Made by a program: the position numbers and the translations under genes. Positions 45,637 through 55,019 of a DNA stretch of 64,000 nt are shown in pieces. The DNA comes from Hymenobacter sediminicola. Lineage in GTDB: Bacteria; Bacteroidota; Bacteroidia; Cytophagales; Hymenobacteraceae. The first letter of the stretch is position 1, and each line of letters opens with the position of its first letter. Below the pieces are notes generated by a model that saw nothing but the letters and a program-made list of their open reading frames with translations, was not told the origin of the DNA and made no database searches. The stretch spans positions 178,501 to 242,500 of the forward strand of contig NZ_CP060202.1 in assembly GCF_014250515.1 (NCBI RefSeq). Reading direction: 5' to 3'.

Positions 45637-47169
45637 ATGGTGCAGAAAACTAGCACGGCAAAGAGTAGCAAATGGATAGCCTGCGTGGCAGCTCTCCTGC
45701 TGTTGGGGCAGGTGGCACAGGCGCAGCGCCTTATTCGTAAGGCGGAAACTATACCAGCCGGCGAACTATGGCTAAGTCCTGGCGACGCGCTGCAGGTGCG
45801 CTTGCTGGGAGAGCCGGGCGGCCAAGCCTCTTTCCTGAACGGCCAGCTCCTGACGGAGCTAACCACTGAGCAGGCCCAAGGTGTGCGAGGTGTGTATCAA
45901 GGAACCTATCAGGTGCAGCCCACTGATACCCTGAGCGGAGGTAAGCCGCTGTGGCTGCACCTGCGCCTGCCCGATGGCCGCCATGATTCGCTGCAAACGT
46001 CTTTCCCAGTGCGGCTGCTAAACCCAAACCAGCCACAGCTGGCCGTGACCAAAGGCGCACTGGCCCACCTCAACTACGGCCTCGGCGATGACCGGCTGGG
46101 TGGGGCCAAGATGGGCTACCTCGATTCGTTGGTGCTGCTGCATGTGGTAGGCCGGGTGGCAGACCAATACCGCGTGCGGCTGGCGGAAGGCCACTATGCT
46201 TGGGCACCGGTAGCAGGCGTCCGGCTGCTTCCTGCCGGCGGCTTTGTGCCTGCTTCCCTCACCGGTTCCTGGAGCGTGCTCGGCGACTCCCTCTACGACT
46301 ATGTGCGTATGCCCCTAACACAGCGGCTGCCTTACCGTTCTCAGGTGCTTCAGAACCCCACGCGGCTAGTGATAGATGTATTTGGAGCCACGTCTAACAC
46401 CAACTGGATAACCCAGCGGGCTGGCTTGCGCGAGCTAGGCACCATCTACTACGAGCAGCCGCAACCCGATGTATTCAGGATGGTACTGCCTTTGCGCCAC
46501 CACCAAAGCTGGGGCTACCACATTGGATACGAGAAAAATACGTTGGTTGTGCAGGTGGCGCGCCCACCCGCCAAACTACGCCTGAAGGGGCTGTTGGTGG
46601 CTATTGATGCCGGGCACGGCGGCACCAATGTAGGAGCTATTGGCGCCAGCGGAGCCCGTGAGAAAGACCTTACACTGGCTATAGCCCAACAGCTGCGGCA
46701 GGAATTGGAGCGCCGGGGAGCCCGCGTACTTATGACCCGCGAAACTGATGTGAGCCTGGAAATAGCAGAACGGGTAGCATTGCTGCGGCGGCGGCGGCCG
46801 GCCCTGTTGGTCAGTATCCACGTCAACTCTACTGGTGGCACCACGGCGCGTGGTACCAGTGCTTTCTACCGCTACCCAGCCTACAAGCCGTTGGCTGAGG
46901 CACTGTATGGGCGTATGCAGGAAACCGGCTTGCCAGGGTGGGGGCTAGTTGGCAATTTCAACTTTGGCCTCAACGGACCGACCGAATACCCGAATGCGCT
47001 GGTAGAAACGGCTTTCGTATCAAATCCGGAAGACGAGAAACTGCTGACTGACCCCATCCGGCAGGAGCAGATGGCCAATGCTATGGCGGCCGGAATCGAC
47101 GACTTTCTGAAGGCTGCACGGAAGAAAGGCCTGGGCGGGTGGCTGAGTAAGCAGGCAGCTACAGAATAA
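45637..47169 (+). CDS. N-acetylmuramoyl-L-alanine amidase (Amidase_3)
   Basis: A 510-residue exported zinc amidase that cuts the amide between MurNAc and the stem peptide, typically for daughter-cell separation. Signal peptide ends AQAQ (about residue 29). The N-terminal ~280 residues have beta-rich modules (AMIN-like or SH3-like: LVIDVFGATSNTNW). The catalytic domain begins LLVAIDAGHGGTNVGAIGASGAREKDLTLAIA (zinc His at about 326 and Glu), with SIHVNS carrying another His ligand. The late Glu is in NALVETAFVSNPED. The start at 45637 avoids the terminator just upstream. Confidence 0.93.
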   Translation: MVQKTSTAKSSKWIACVAALLLLGQVAQAQRLIRKAETIPAGELWLSPGDALQVRLLGEPGGQASFLNGQLLTELTTEQAQGVRGVYQGTYQVQPTDTLSGGKPLWLHLRLPDGRHDSLQTSFPVRLLNPNQPQLAVTKGALAHLNYGLGDDRLGGAKMGYLDSLVLLHVVGRVADQYRVRLAEGHYAWAPVAGVRLLPAGGFVPASLTGSWSVLGDSLYDYVRMPLTQRLPYRSQVLQNPTRLVIDVFGATSNTNWITQRAGLRELGTIYYEQPQPDVFRMVLPLRHHQSWGYHIGYEKNTLVVQVARPPAKLRLKGLLVAIDAGHGGTNVGAIGASGAREKDLTLAIAQQLRQELERRGARVLMTRETDVSLEIAERVALLRRRRPALLVSIHVNSTGGTTARGTSAFYRYPAYKPLAEALYGRMQETGLPGWGLVGNFNFGLNGPTEYPNALVETAFVSNPEDEKLLTDPIRQEQMANAMAAGIDDFLKAARKKGLGGWLSKQAATE

Positions 47170-47376
47170 AGCGTGAAGCAAGGCTTCGGACGTCGCAACG
47201 GCTTTCACAGCAGGTAAAATGATGTTGCTACAGGGGTTGCTATAGTTTTTTAGCAAAAAATAGTTGAGTATTTGCTGAATATCGGCGTACAAAGCCGATA
47301 TCTTCCTCATTCTCAGTCCTGCCTATCAGGTAGATGCTGGGAGTGCCGACGCTCCTTTTTCCCAACCAAACCCACC

Positions 47377-48786
47377 ATGCACATGGCAGAAGACTCCTTA
47401 CTGGACCGCAGCCGCACCGTAGCCGGGCCCGGCTACAATCGTTGGCTGGTGCCCCCCGCCGCCCTGGCCATTCACCTGGCAATTGGGCAGGCATATGCAT
47501 TCAGCGTATTCAAAAAGCCCCTCGGTGCCCTCATCAGTGGCAACCCCGATGCCCCCGCACCTACTGACTGGACACCTGGGCAGTTGGGGGTTATCTTTTC
47601 TATTGCTATTGTGCTGCTAGGTCTTTCCGCGGCCATTTTTGGAAAATGGCTGGAGCGGGTAGGTCCTCGCAAAGCCATGCTGGCGTCGTCGCTGTGCTTT
47701 GGTGGTGGCTTCTTTATTGCGGCTTTGGGTGTACATCTGCACAGCATCTGGCTGGTATATTTCGGCTACGGCTTTGTAGGCGGCATTGGGCTGGGCATTG
47801 GCTATATCTCACCGGTGAGTACACTCATTAAGTGGTTTCCAGACCGCCGCGGCGTGGCTACAGGCATGGCCATTATGGGCTTTGGCGGCGGCGCCATGAT
47901 TGGCTCGCCACTGGCCGTAACCCTCATGGACCACTTTAAGGCGGCTGGAACCGGCACGCTGGGCGTAGCCGCCACGTTCCTGGCTATGGGCCTGATTTAT
48001 CTGCTGTTCATGCAGTTCGGTGTCTGGACCATTCGGGTGCCGGCGGATGACTGGAAACCAGAAGGCTACGTGCCTTCCAACGAGCACAACGCCTTGATTA
48101 CGACCGGTAACGTCACGGCCGACAACGCCATTAAGACGCCGCAATTCTGGCTGCTGTGGGTGGTATTGTGTATGAATGTGACGGCCGGTATCGGGGTGCT
48201 CGAAACGGCCTCGCCCCTTATCCAAGAGTCTTTCTCAGACGGAGTGATGGGCGCGGGCCGGGGCGTTACTGCTGCTGCTGCTGCGGGCTTTGTGGGGCTG
48301 CTGAGTCTGTTCAACCTGCTAGGGCGCTTCTTCTGGTCGTCGGCTTCGGACAAGATGGGTCGCAAAACCACTTATGCCATCTACTTCGGACTGGGGATTC
48401 TGCTCTATGCCTTGGTGCCCACATTGGGAGCCGGCGCCCAGCTTACGCTGTTTGTGGTAGTAACCTGTGTGATTCTGAGCATGTATGGTGGCGGCTTTGC
48501 CACCATCCCAGCCTACCTCTCCGATTTGTTCGGCAAGCTACAAGTGGGCGCCATCCACGGCCGCCTGCTTACGGCCTGGAGTACGGCTGGTGTGCTGGGC
48601 CCTGTCATCGTGAACTACCTGCATACCAATGCCAAGGCCAATGGCTTGGTAGGGGCGGCCGCGTATCAGTCAGTGTTCTACACCATGGCGGGCCTGCTGG
48701 TCGTGGGGTTGATTGCCAACTTCCTAGTGCGGCCTGTGGCGGAGCAATACTTCGAGAAGGAAGCTGCTAAAAAAGCAGCGGCCTAA
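47377..48786 (+). CDS. OFA-family MFS transporter (oxalate/formate antiporter type)
   Basis: A 469-residue major-facilitator protein with about 12 helices. LAIHLAIGQAYAFSVFKKPL, GKWLERVGPRKAM (MFS loop signature), GYGFVGGIGLGIGYISPVSTLIKWFPDRRGVATGMAIMGFGGGAMIGSP, and SMYGGGFATIPAYLSDLFG are characteristic of the OFA branch, which includes the Oxalobacter oxalate:formate antiporter. The substrate may be oxalate, formate or another small carboxylate. A 47-residue membrane protein follows 32 bp later, known as the small partner of such transporters. Start at 47377 (MHMAEDSLL). Confidence 0.92.
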   Translation: MHMAEDSLLDRSRTVAGPGYNRWLVPPAALAIHLAIGQAYAFSVFKKPLGALISGNPDAPAPTDWTPGQLGVIFSIAIVLLGLSAAIFGKWLERVGPRKAMLASSLCFGGGFFIAALGVHLHSIWLVYFGYGFVGGIGLGIGYISPVSTLIKWFPDRRGVATGMAIMGFGGGAMIGSPLAVTLMDHFKAAGTGTLGVAATFLAMGLIYLLFMQFGVWTIRVPADDWKPEGYVPSNEHNALITTGNVTADNAIKTPQFWLLWVVLCMNVTAGIGVLETASPLIQESFSDGVMGAGRGVTAAAAAGFVGLLSLFNLLGRFFWSSASDKMGRKTTYAIYFGLGILLYALVPTLGAGAQLTLFVVVTCVILSMYGGGFATIPAYLSDLFGKLQVGAIHGRLLTAWSTAGVLGPVIVNYLHTNAKANGLVGAAAYQSVFYTMAGLLVVGLIANFLVRPVAEQYFEKEAAKKAAA

Positions 48787-48818
48787 TCCGCTACCATCAT
48801 CCTACATATCCTGAACTC

Positions 48819-48962
48819 ATGGACCAGAAAACCTCTTATCCCAATTCTGACGCCACGCCCAGCTCTACCGGAGCTGTGGCTTTCGCCTGGCTCTTCGTGG
48901 GCGTTCCATTGGCTTGGGGCGTTTCTCAGACCTTTATCAAAGCCTTGGCCCTGTTTCAATAA
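48819..48962 (+). CDS. MFS transporter small subunit (47 aa)
   Basis: MDQKTSYPNSDATPSSTGAV, then a single membrane helix (AFAWLFVGVPLAWGVSQTFIKALALFQ). Small one-helix proteins of this sort are found right behind OFA-type transporters and are annotated as their small subunit (established annotation, function untested to my knowledge). It is 32 bp behind the transporter and followed by a terminator, so it forms one operon with it. Confidence 0.82.
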   Translation: MDQKTSYPNSDATPSSTGAVAFAWLFVGVPLAWGVSQTFIKALALFQ

Positions 48963-48994
48963 GGCGCTCTGCAGAAAAAAGCTGCGGCTAATGA

Positions 48995-49020
48995 AAGAAG
49001 CACCCGAAAGGGTGCTTCTT
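48995..49020 (+). terminator. Rho-independent terminator with GAAA tetraloop
   Basis: AAGAAGCACCC (48995-49005), GAAA, GGGTGCTTCTT (49010-49020), then TTGTTTT. Ends the transporter operon. Confidence 0.85.
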
Positions 49021-49046
49021 TTGTTTTATCTGAAAACCAGCGGCCC

Positions 49047-49466
49047 ATGTACGACGAGTCTCCTGATACCCCGATTGTGCTGCTGGCATCCTTCGCCAAT
49101 GTTATTTCAGCGCACCTGGCCAAAAACCAGCTGGACGCGGCCGGTATTCCCAGTTTCCTCAGCAACGAAAACCGCCCCTATGGCCCTATTTCGGGAGGCG
49201 TGCGGCTGCACGTACGGGAGCAGGACTTAACAGAAGCGCAGGAAATATTAGAAGATAGCCGCACGAGCATGCATGCGCTGGCGCACTCTGAAGAGGAAAC
49301 CACCGCCGATGCTGCCCGCTGCCCCCGCTGCCACCATACCGACGTAGTCTGCCAGCAGACGCCACAGCCCACCCACACCCTGCTTACCCGCCTGCGCCTC
49401 TGGCTCCTGGACCCCGAGAAACCCCAGTGCCACTGCTTCCACTGCGGGCTGGATTTTGAGGGATGA
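49047..49466 (+). CDS. DUF2007-domain protein with C-terminal zinc ribbon
   Basis: A 139-residue soluble protein. Residues 8-70 match the DUF2007 putative signal-transducing domain (VLLASFANVISAHLAKNQLDAAGIPSFLSNEN, GVRLHVREQDLTEAQEILED), an ACT-like or PII-like fold. Residues 88-135 have CPRC and CHCFHC, two Cys pairs of a zinc ribbon. Function unknown. Confidence 0.85.
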   Translation: MYDESPDTPIVLLASFANVISAHLAKNQLDAAGIPSFLSNENRPYGPISGGVRLHVREQDLTEAQEILEDSRTSMHALAHSEEETTADAARCPRCHHTDVVCQQTPQPTHTLLTRLRLWLLDPEKPQCHCFHCGLDFEG

Positions 49467-49524
49467 ACATATCGGTAGCTGCTTTCCCGGCTTTCAGACG
49501 TGCGAGAATCAACTAATCAATCTT

Positions 49525-50745
49525 TCACCGGAACCGCCACGCCGGCAGCACCGTGCCAGCCGGGAAATGCTCCTGCTCGGCGGGAAGCTCCAGAAAAGCA
49601 TTGCTGGTCAGCAGGCTGGCTTGGTCGCCGGAGCCGCCGGCACGCTCGGGATGCGCGAGGCGCCGGCCGTCGGGCGCATCTTCCAGCCGCACCAGCAGAA
49701 AATGCGTGAGAACCGGCCGAAAGCTGACATCGGTAGCTAGTACTGCGGGCACGGGGCCAGGTGATACCGCCGCCGGGTGCTGCACCGCCTGCAGCCACGG
49801 GTGCACGTAGCGGTAAAAGTTCACGAACGACGACACCGGATTGCCGGGCAGCGCAAACACTACTGCTCCGCTCGGGTGCTGCCCAAACCAAAACGGCTTG
49901 CCTGGCCGCTGCTGCACCTCATGAAACCGTTGCTCCACACCCAGCCTGCGCAGCACCTCTGGCAAAAAATCAGCTTTGCCCTTGGATACGCCGCCGCTCA
50001 GCACCACCGCATCAAAGTCGTGTAGTAGTGCTGGCAGGCCCTGCTGTAGTGCAGCTACGTCGTCGTTGAAATGGAACAGCGCCGTAACGGCCCCGGCAGT
50101 ATCGGCGGCAGCCTGCAGCATCAGGCCGTTGGAGCGCCGGATCTGGTGGGGCAGGGGAGTGGCCGTGATGGGTACTAGCTCGTCGCCGGTACTGACAACT
50201 GCCACCCGCGGGCGGCGCGTAACGGCCACCGTAGCCGCCCCAATAGTGGCCGCCACGGCTAGCTCTGTGGGGCCCAGCACGGTACCGGCCGGCAGCAGCA
50301 GGTCGCCCTGGCGGCGGTCGGCGGCGCGCGGATGGATGTTGTGGCCCGCACGGGGCGGCGGCACCTGCACCTGCGCGTAGCGCTGGCCGGTGGTTTCGTC
50401 GGTCCGGAAAGTCAGGTCTTCATAGCGGATGCTGGTGTCGGCACCCTCAGGCAGCGAGGCGCCCGTCATAATTTCGATGGCCGCCTGCGGATTTTGGAGG
50501 GGCTCCGGTGGCTGGCCAGCAAACTGCGTCCGCTCCACCAGAAACTCCGTCTGACCGGCTTCAAGGGCCGCATATTGTACCACAATACCATCCATAGCCA
50601 CCCGGTTGAAGGGCGGAAAGTCCCGGTCGGCGCGCAGGTCTTCGCGCAGCACGCGCCCGGCGGCCAGCGGCAACGACAGCAGTTCGATGGGCAGCGGCCG
50701 GATGGTGGCGGCAATAAGCTGGGTAGCCTGTTCAGCAGAAATCAT
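49525..50745 (-). CDS. moeA: Molybdopterin molybdotransferase
   Basis: A 406-residue enzyme inserting molybdate into adenylated molybdopterin. FNRVAMDGIVV near the start (family SAMDG), TGASLPEGADTSIRYED, GDELVPI, VVLSGGVSKGKADFLPEVL and ALPGNPVSSFVNF are the catalytic and substrate-binding motifs. It is divergent from moaC-mobA with 180 bp between. It is the only MoeA in the window, and no separate mog/moaB adenylyltransferase was found. Confidence 0.95.
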   Translation of the reverse strand: MISAEQATQLIAATIRPLPIELLSLPLAAGRVLREDLRADRDFPPFNRVAMDGIVVQYAALEAGQTEFLVERTQFAGQPPEPLQNPQAAIEIMTGASLPEGADTSIRYEDLTFRTDETTGQRYAQVQVPPPRAGHNIHPRAADRRQGDLLLPAGTVLGPTELAVAATIGAATVAVTRRPRVAVVSTGDELVPITATPLPHQIRRSNGLMLQAAADTAGAVTALFHFNDDVAALQQGLPALLHDFDAVVLSGGVSKGKADFLPEVLRRLGVEQRFHEVQQRPGKPFWFGQHPSGAVVFALPGNPVSSFVNFYRYVHPWLQAVQHPAAVSPGPVPAVLATDVSFRPVLTHFLLVRLEDAPDGRRLAHPERAGGSGDQASLLTSNAFLELPAEQEHFPAGTVLPAWRFR

Positions 50746-50925
50746 ACTCGGAAGTCAGAAGTTGAGGCGCATCTTTGCCGTCGACCGTTGTCGGCCGCAG
50801 GTTGCCGTATAAGAAACTCTGCGCGGTGCTACAGGTTGTGCTGATACCGCCTTTTGGTGCGCCGTAAGGTGCTGCCGGCAACAACACGACGCAAAGATGC
50901 GTCCCTCCGTTTTCGTCTCCTAGTT

Positions 50926-51414
50926 ATGTCCGATTCTCCTAAACTCACGCACCTCAACGCCGCCGGCCAGCCCGCTATGGTCGATGTGGGCGCCAAAACC
51001 GCCACCCGCCGCGTAGCCCGCGCCCGCAGCCGCGTGGTGCTCGGCCCCGAAATTATAGCGCTGGTGCAGCAGGGCGACCTGCCCACCCGCAAAGGCCCCG
51101 TGTTCCAGACCGCCATTCTGGCCGGCATCATGGGGGCCAAGCGCACCTCCGAGCTGATTCCGCTGTGCCACCCGCTGGGACTCGACGACTGCCAGGTGCG
51201 CATTGAAGTAGATGGGCCCGATGCCGTGCTGATTGAGTGCACGGCCAGCGTCACGGGCAAAACCGGCGTCGAAATGGAAGCCCTGACCGGCGCATCGGTA
51301 GCGGCCCTCACCATTTATGATATGTGCAAAGCGTTGTCGCACGACATCGTGATTCAGGAAACGCGCCTGCTGAGTAAAACCGGGGGCAAACAGGATTTTT
51401 ATCATGCCGGATAA
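50926..51414 (+). CDS. moaC: Cyclic pyranopterin monophosphate synthase
   Basis: A 162-residue enzyme that, with MoaA, makes cyclic pyranopterin monophosphate, the first Moco intermediate. Signature segments: MVDVGAKTATRRVARA, AILAGIMGAKRTSELIPLCHPLGLDDCQV, TGKTGVEMEALTGASVAALTIYDMCKA, with the catalytic Lys and Asp in the last. It overlaps the next gene by 11 bp, so the two are coupled. Start at 50926 (MSDSPKLTHL). Confidence 0.97.
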   Translation: MSDSPKLTHLNAAGQPAMVDVGAKTATRRVARARSRVVLGPEIIALVQQGDLPTRKGPVFQTAILAGIMGAKRTSELIPLCHPLGLDDCQVRIEVDGPDAVLIECTASVTGKTGVEMEALTGASVAALTIYDMCKALSHDIVIQETRLLSKTGGKQDFYHAG

Positions 51415-52588
51415 CCAATTACCCCTCAACGACGCGCCTCGCAGCAAGCACGCTCAACTGACCCGCCCACATGCTGGCGAATTCGGCCGGCACGAGTTAG
51501 CTATTCTGGGTGCGCCTTGTGGCAAAATCAAGGAGCTGGCGGCCCGTCTGCTGCCTCTGCTACAACCCACGTTGCGTGTGGCCTACGTGGATGCCGACCA
51601 CGCCGCCGGTGACGACGCGGCGCAAGGTGGCAGCGGGGGCCAAGATGCTATTCTACAGGCCGGTGCCGCCGCCGAGCTGACCGACAAAATCACCTTCACC
51701 CGCCTCGATGTGAAGCGCCCGCTGGACAAGTTCAGCCAGCCGGAGCTGTTGCAGCACCAGAATCTGGTGCTCGTGAATGGCAACCATTTCCGGGCCCGCC
51801 AGCAGCTCGTGATTCTCGACCCCGCCAAACCCGTAGAAAAAAAGCTGGACCGCCTTACTGATGTGCGGGCCTTGTTGCTGCCCGAAGGCGTAACCGAGGT
51901 GCCGGCTTATCTGCAGGCACATGTAGCTGAAGCGCCAGTGCCGGTACTGTCGCTCCACGATACCGCCGCCATTGCCGACCTTATCCTGCAGGAATGGCAC
52001 GCCGCTGCGCCGCCGCTGCGGGGGCTGGTGTTGGCCGGCGGCCGGAGCCAGCGCATGGGCCAGGACAAAGGCAAACTCAGCTACCACGGCCAGGAGCAGC
52101 GCGCGTACGCCGCAGAGATGCTGGCCCTTTTCTGCCAGGACGTGCACGTTTCCTGCCGCCCCGACCAGATAACTGAGCTGGAATACGCCGGCCTGCGCCC
52201 TCTGCCCGACACCTTCGCCGATTTGGGTCCGCTGAGCGGCATCCTCTCGGCTCTTCGCCTCGACCCCAACGCGGCCTGGCTGGTAGTAGCCTGCGACCTG
52301 CCACTGCTGTCGGAAGTTACGCTGGCGCATCTGGTGCGGCACCGCCAGCCAGCCCGCATAGCCACGGCTTTTCAAAGTCCGGAGAATGAATGGCCGGAGC
52401 CGCTTATCACCATTTGGGAGCCGTCCAGCTATCCGCAACTGCTGCGCTTTCTGAGTCTGGGCTATAGCTGTCCGCGCAAAACGCTCATCAACTCGAATAT
52501 TGAGCTGCTGCCCGCGCCCGCCCCGGAGGAGCTACGCAACGTGAATACGCCCGAGGAAGCTGCGCAGGTACGGCAGGAACTGGAGTAG
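51404..52588 (+). CDS. MobB-like/MobA fusion, molybdenum cofactor guanylyltransferase
   Basis: A 394-residue two-domain protein. The C-terminal half (from about residue 205) is a MobA nucleotidyltransferase: LRGLVLAGGRSQRMGQDKGKL (nucleotide-binding), PDTFADLGPLSGIL, WLVVACDLPLL; it would attach GMP to Moco. The N-terminal half (about 30-190) has the layout of MobB GTPases (ELAILGAPCGKIKEL, RVAYVDADHAAGDD), but the Walker A is degenerate, with GAPCGK-I instead of GxxxxGK-S/T. Starts at ATG 51404 inside moaC. Symbol withheld because of the fusion. Confidence 0.87.
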   Translation: MPDNQLPLNDAPRSKHAQLTRPHAGEFGRHELAILGAPCGKIKELAARLLPLLQPTLRVAYVDADHAAGDDAAQGGSGGQDAILQAGAAAELTDKITFTRLDVKRPLDKFSQPELLQHQNLVLVNGNHFRARQQLVILDPAKPVEKKLDRLTDVRALLLPEGVTEVPAYLQAHVAEAPVPVLSLHDTAAIADLILQEWHAAAPPLRGLVLAGGRSQRMGQDKGKLSYHGQEQRAYAAEMLALFCQDVHVSCRPDQITELEYAGLRPLPDTFADLGPLSGILSALRLDPNAAWLVVACDLPLLSEVTLAHLVRHRQPARIATAFQSPENEWPEPLITIWEPSSYPQLLRFLSLGYSCPRKTLINSNIELLPAPAPEELRNVNTPEEAAQVRQELE

Positions 52589-52736
52589 CGCCCCGCTTCG
52601 CGCACGAGCAAAGCGAGTAGCTGGCGTGGAATGCGAAAAAGATAGGCGTACAAGTGGCCGGTACTAGAAAAATAAATAGGCCAAAGTCAGGAAGTTGCCG
52701 CTACTTTAGGGCTGCTTTCTGACTCTATCCCATTAT

Positions 52737-54515
52737 ATGAAGTGCTTCTATTCTTTACTGGCCCTTGCGGCCTACACCCTTTCCGCCCAGGCACAGCAGC
52801 CGGCTTCAGGGCCCAACTCCTCGCTAAAGCCGCAGCAACAGTTCAAAGCCGAACAGGACACTGCTTTTCGCCGGGGCTCCGGCATTAGCCTCAGCAACCT
52901 GAACAAGCAGCAGTTGGAAAACCTAGCGGTACTGGGCCGGGTGTGGGGCTTTGCGAAATACTACCACCCGGTAGTGGCCCGGGGCGAGGTGAACATGGAC
53001 GCCGAGCTGTTCCGGATATTGCCCAAGGTGTTGCAGACCTCTACCCAACAGACCCGCAGCCAGGTATTGAGCGCTTGGCTTACCAGCCTGGGCCCGGTGC
53101 CAGCCTGCTCCGCCTGCAGGGAGCCGAAACCCAAAGAAGTACGCCTGCAGCCCGACCTGGCCTGGCTCACCGACCAGCGCCAGGTTAGCCCGGCGCTCAG
53201 CCAGAAATTGGTGTACCTGCGCCAGAACCGCAACCAGGGGCCGCACTACTATGTGCGCAGCGCCCCCAGCATCGGGAACCCGTTGTTTGAGCACGAAGAG
53301 GCCTATCCTTCCGCTGCCGGCAGCCTGCCCGACGACGGCCTGCGCGTGCTGTCCCTGTTTCGGTACTGGAACATGATTGACTATTTCTTTCCCTACTGCT
53401 ACGCCATTGATGGGGACTGGCAGCAGGTGCTACCGGAGTTTCTGCCCCGAATGGTAGCGGCCCGCACCCCGGAGCAGTACCGAACTACGGCCCTGGCCCT
53501 CATTGCCCGCATTCAGGATACTCACGCCAATATCTCAGACGCTGACCCCATCATAGCCAGTTACCGGGGTACGCTTTATGCGCCGGTGCAGGTGCGGTTT
53601 GTGGAAGGGCAGGCCGTAGTGACGGAATATTATGACCCGCAGCTAGGTGCGGCCACAGGCCTGCAAAAAGGCGATGTGGTGCTGACGGTGGATGGCCGCA
53701 AGGTAAAGGACCTCATGGCGGAGCGGAAGCCGTTCACGCCAGCCTCCAACGAGCCTACCCAGCTACGCAACATAGCCCGCGACCTACTGCGCGGCAACAC
53801 CGGGCAGGTGAAGCTGCTGGTGTGGCGGGATGGCAAAGAGCTGCCCTTTACGATTAGCCGCTTCGCCAGCAACCGGCTCAACCTGAACTTCAACCTGGGC
53901 ACGCCCGATCCGACTGCCCCGGCCTGGCGCAAGCTTCCGAGCAACGTCGGGCACCTCACGCTGGGCACCATCAAGAACAAAGAGCTGCCGGCTATTATGG
54001 CAGAAGCCCAGGGTACCAAGGGCCTAATCATCGACATCCGTAATTATCCGTCGGATTTCGTAGTATTTTCCCTGTCAAAATACCTCTTGAGCCGACCTGC
54101 CGAATTCGTCCGGTTCAGCCTGCCAACGCCCACGTACCCGGGCCTGTTCACCACCATCAAGCCGCTGCAGGTGCAACCGGGGAAGACATTGGTCTACCCG
54201 GGCAAAGTGGTAATTCTGGTGAATGAACTCTCGGTTAGCCAGTCGGAATACACTACCATGGCTTTGCGGGCGGTGCCGGGGGCCGTGGTAATGGGCAGCA
54301 CCACTGCCGGGGCCGATGGGAACGTATCCACCATTGTGCTGCCGGGCAACCTCACTACCCGCATTTCCGGCCTGGGCGTGTACTACCCCGACGGCCGCGA
54401 AACCCAGCGCATCGGCATTGTGCCGGATATTGAAGTGAAGCCCACCATTGCTGGCATCAGAGCCGGCCGCGACGAGGTGCTGGAACGGGCCATAGCACTG
54501 ATTGAGCAGCAGTAA
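52737..54515 (+). CDS. Secreted S41 (C-terminal processing) peptidase
   Basis: A 592-residue exported protease-like protein. Signal peptide ends AQAQ (about residue 20). A helical N-terminal region (GRVWGFAKYYHPVV is typical of this S41 subgroup), a PDZ-like segment (YYDPQLGAATGLQKGDVVLTVDGRKV), and the S41 core (GLIIDIRNYPSD, VILVNELSVSQSEYTTMAL with the candidate nucleophile Ser, STTAGADGNVS). It is the only member of the 49-63 kb block with no evident link to molybdenum. Confidence 0.9.
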   Translation: MKCFYSLLALAAYTLSAQAQQPASGPNSSLKPQQQFKAEQDTAFRRGSGISLSNLNKQQLENLAVLGRVWGFAKYYHPVVARGEVNMDAELFRILPKVLQTSTQQTRSQVLSAWLTSLGPVPACSACREPKPKEVRLQPDLAWLTDQRQVSPALSQKLVYLRQNRNQGPHYYVRSAPSIGNPLFEHEEAYPSAAGSLPDDGLRVLSLFRYWNMIDYFFPYCYAIDGDWQQVLPEFLPRMVAARTPEQYRTTALALIARIQDTHANISDADPIIASYRGTLYAPVQVRFVEGQAVVTEYYDPQLGAATGLQKGDVVLTVDGRKVKDLMAERKPFTPASNEPTQLRNIARDLLRGNTGQVKLLVWRDGKELPFTISRFASNRLNLNFNLGTPDPTAPAWRKLPSNVGHLTLGTIKNKELPAIMAEAQGTKGLIIDIRNYPSDFVVFSLSKYLLSRPAEFVRFSLPTPTYPGLFTTIKPLQVQPGKTLVYPGKVVILVNELSVSQSEYTTMALRAVPGAVVMGSTTAGADGNVSTIVLPGNLTTRISGLGVYYPDGRETQRIGIVPDIEVKPTIAGIRAGRDEVLERAIALIEQQ

Positions 54516-54527
54516 ACTGCCGATAGC

Positions 54528-54576
54528 AAACGGGTTGTCGGGGCACCCCAATTTAGGATACCCCGACAACCCGTTT
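54528..54576. terminator. Bidirectional hairpin (16-bp stem)
   Basis: Arms 54528-54543 and 54561-54576 are exact reverse complements, between the S41 peptidase gene and convergent moaE. Confidence 0.8.
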
Positions 54577-54599
54577 TACTTTTTCACTTTTTGCTTGCC

Positions 54600-55019
54600 T
54601 TACGGGTGCGCGGCCACCCACACGTCGCCGTCCTGATAAAACTCCTTTTTCCAGATAGTCACTACCTGTTTCAGCGTATCGATGATGTACTGGCAGGCGG
54701 CAAAGCTTTCGGCGCGGTGCGGCGTAGATACGGCCACCACCACCGCCACGTCGCCGATATAGAGGGTGCCTTTGCGGTGCACGACGGTTATTTTCTGCAC
54801 CATCGGCCACTTTTCGGCGGCCTGCTCGGCCACTTTGCGCAATTGGTGCAGGGCCATGCTATCATAGGCTTCGTACTCCAGCCGGACCACGGGGCGGCCG
54901 GTGCTCTGGTTGCGTACCGTGCCGATAAAGGTATTGATAGCGCCTGCCCCATCGGCTTCCACGCTGCGCAGGGCAGCGGCTATGTCAATGGGCTGGTCGG
55001 TCAGGTCGATGTGAATCAA
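54600..55019 (-). CDS. moaE: Molybdopterin synthase catalytic subunit
   Basis: A 139-residue MoaE. GAINTFIGTVRNQSTGRPVVRLEYEAYDSMA, VVHRKGTLYIGDVAVVVAVSTPHRAESFAACQYIID and the active-site Lys in IWKKEFYQDGD are diagnostic. With MoaD thiocarboxylate it converts cyclic pyranopterin to the molybdopterin dithiolene. It lies downstream of moaD on the same strand (194 bp gap). Confidence 0.96.
   Translation of the reverse strand: MIHIDLTDQPIDIAAALRSVEADGAGAINTFIGTVRNQSTGRPVVRLEYEAYDSMALHQLRKVAEQAAEKWPMVQKITVVHRKGTLYIGDVAVVVAVSTPHRAESFAACQYIIDTLKQVVTIWKKEFYQDGDVWVAAHP

Noticed and set aside
50746..50925. Possible Moco riboswitch between moeA and moaC.
   Set aside because: The divergent gap has GC-rich sequence, but I could not identify the conserved Moco aptamer core; not claimed.
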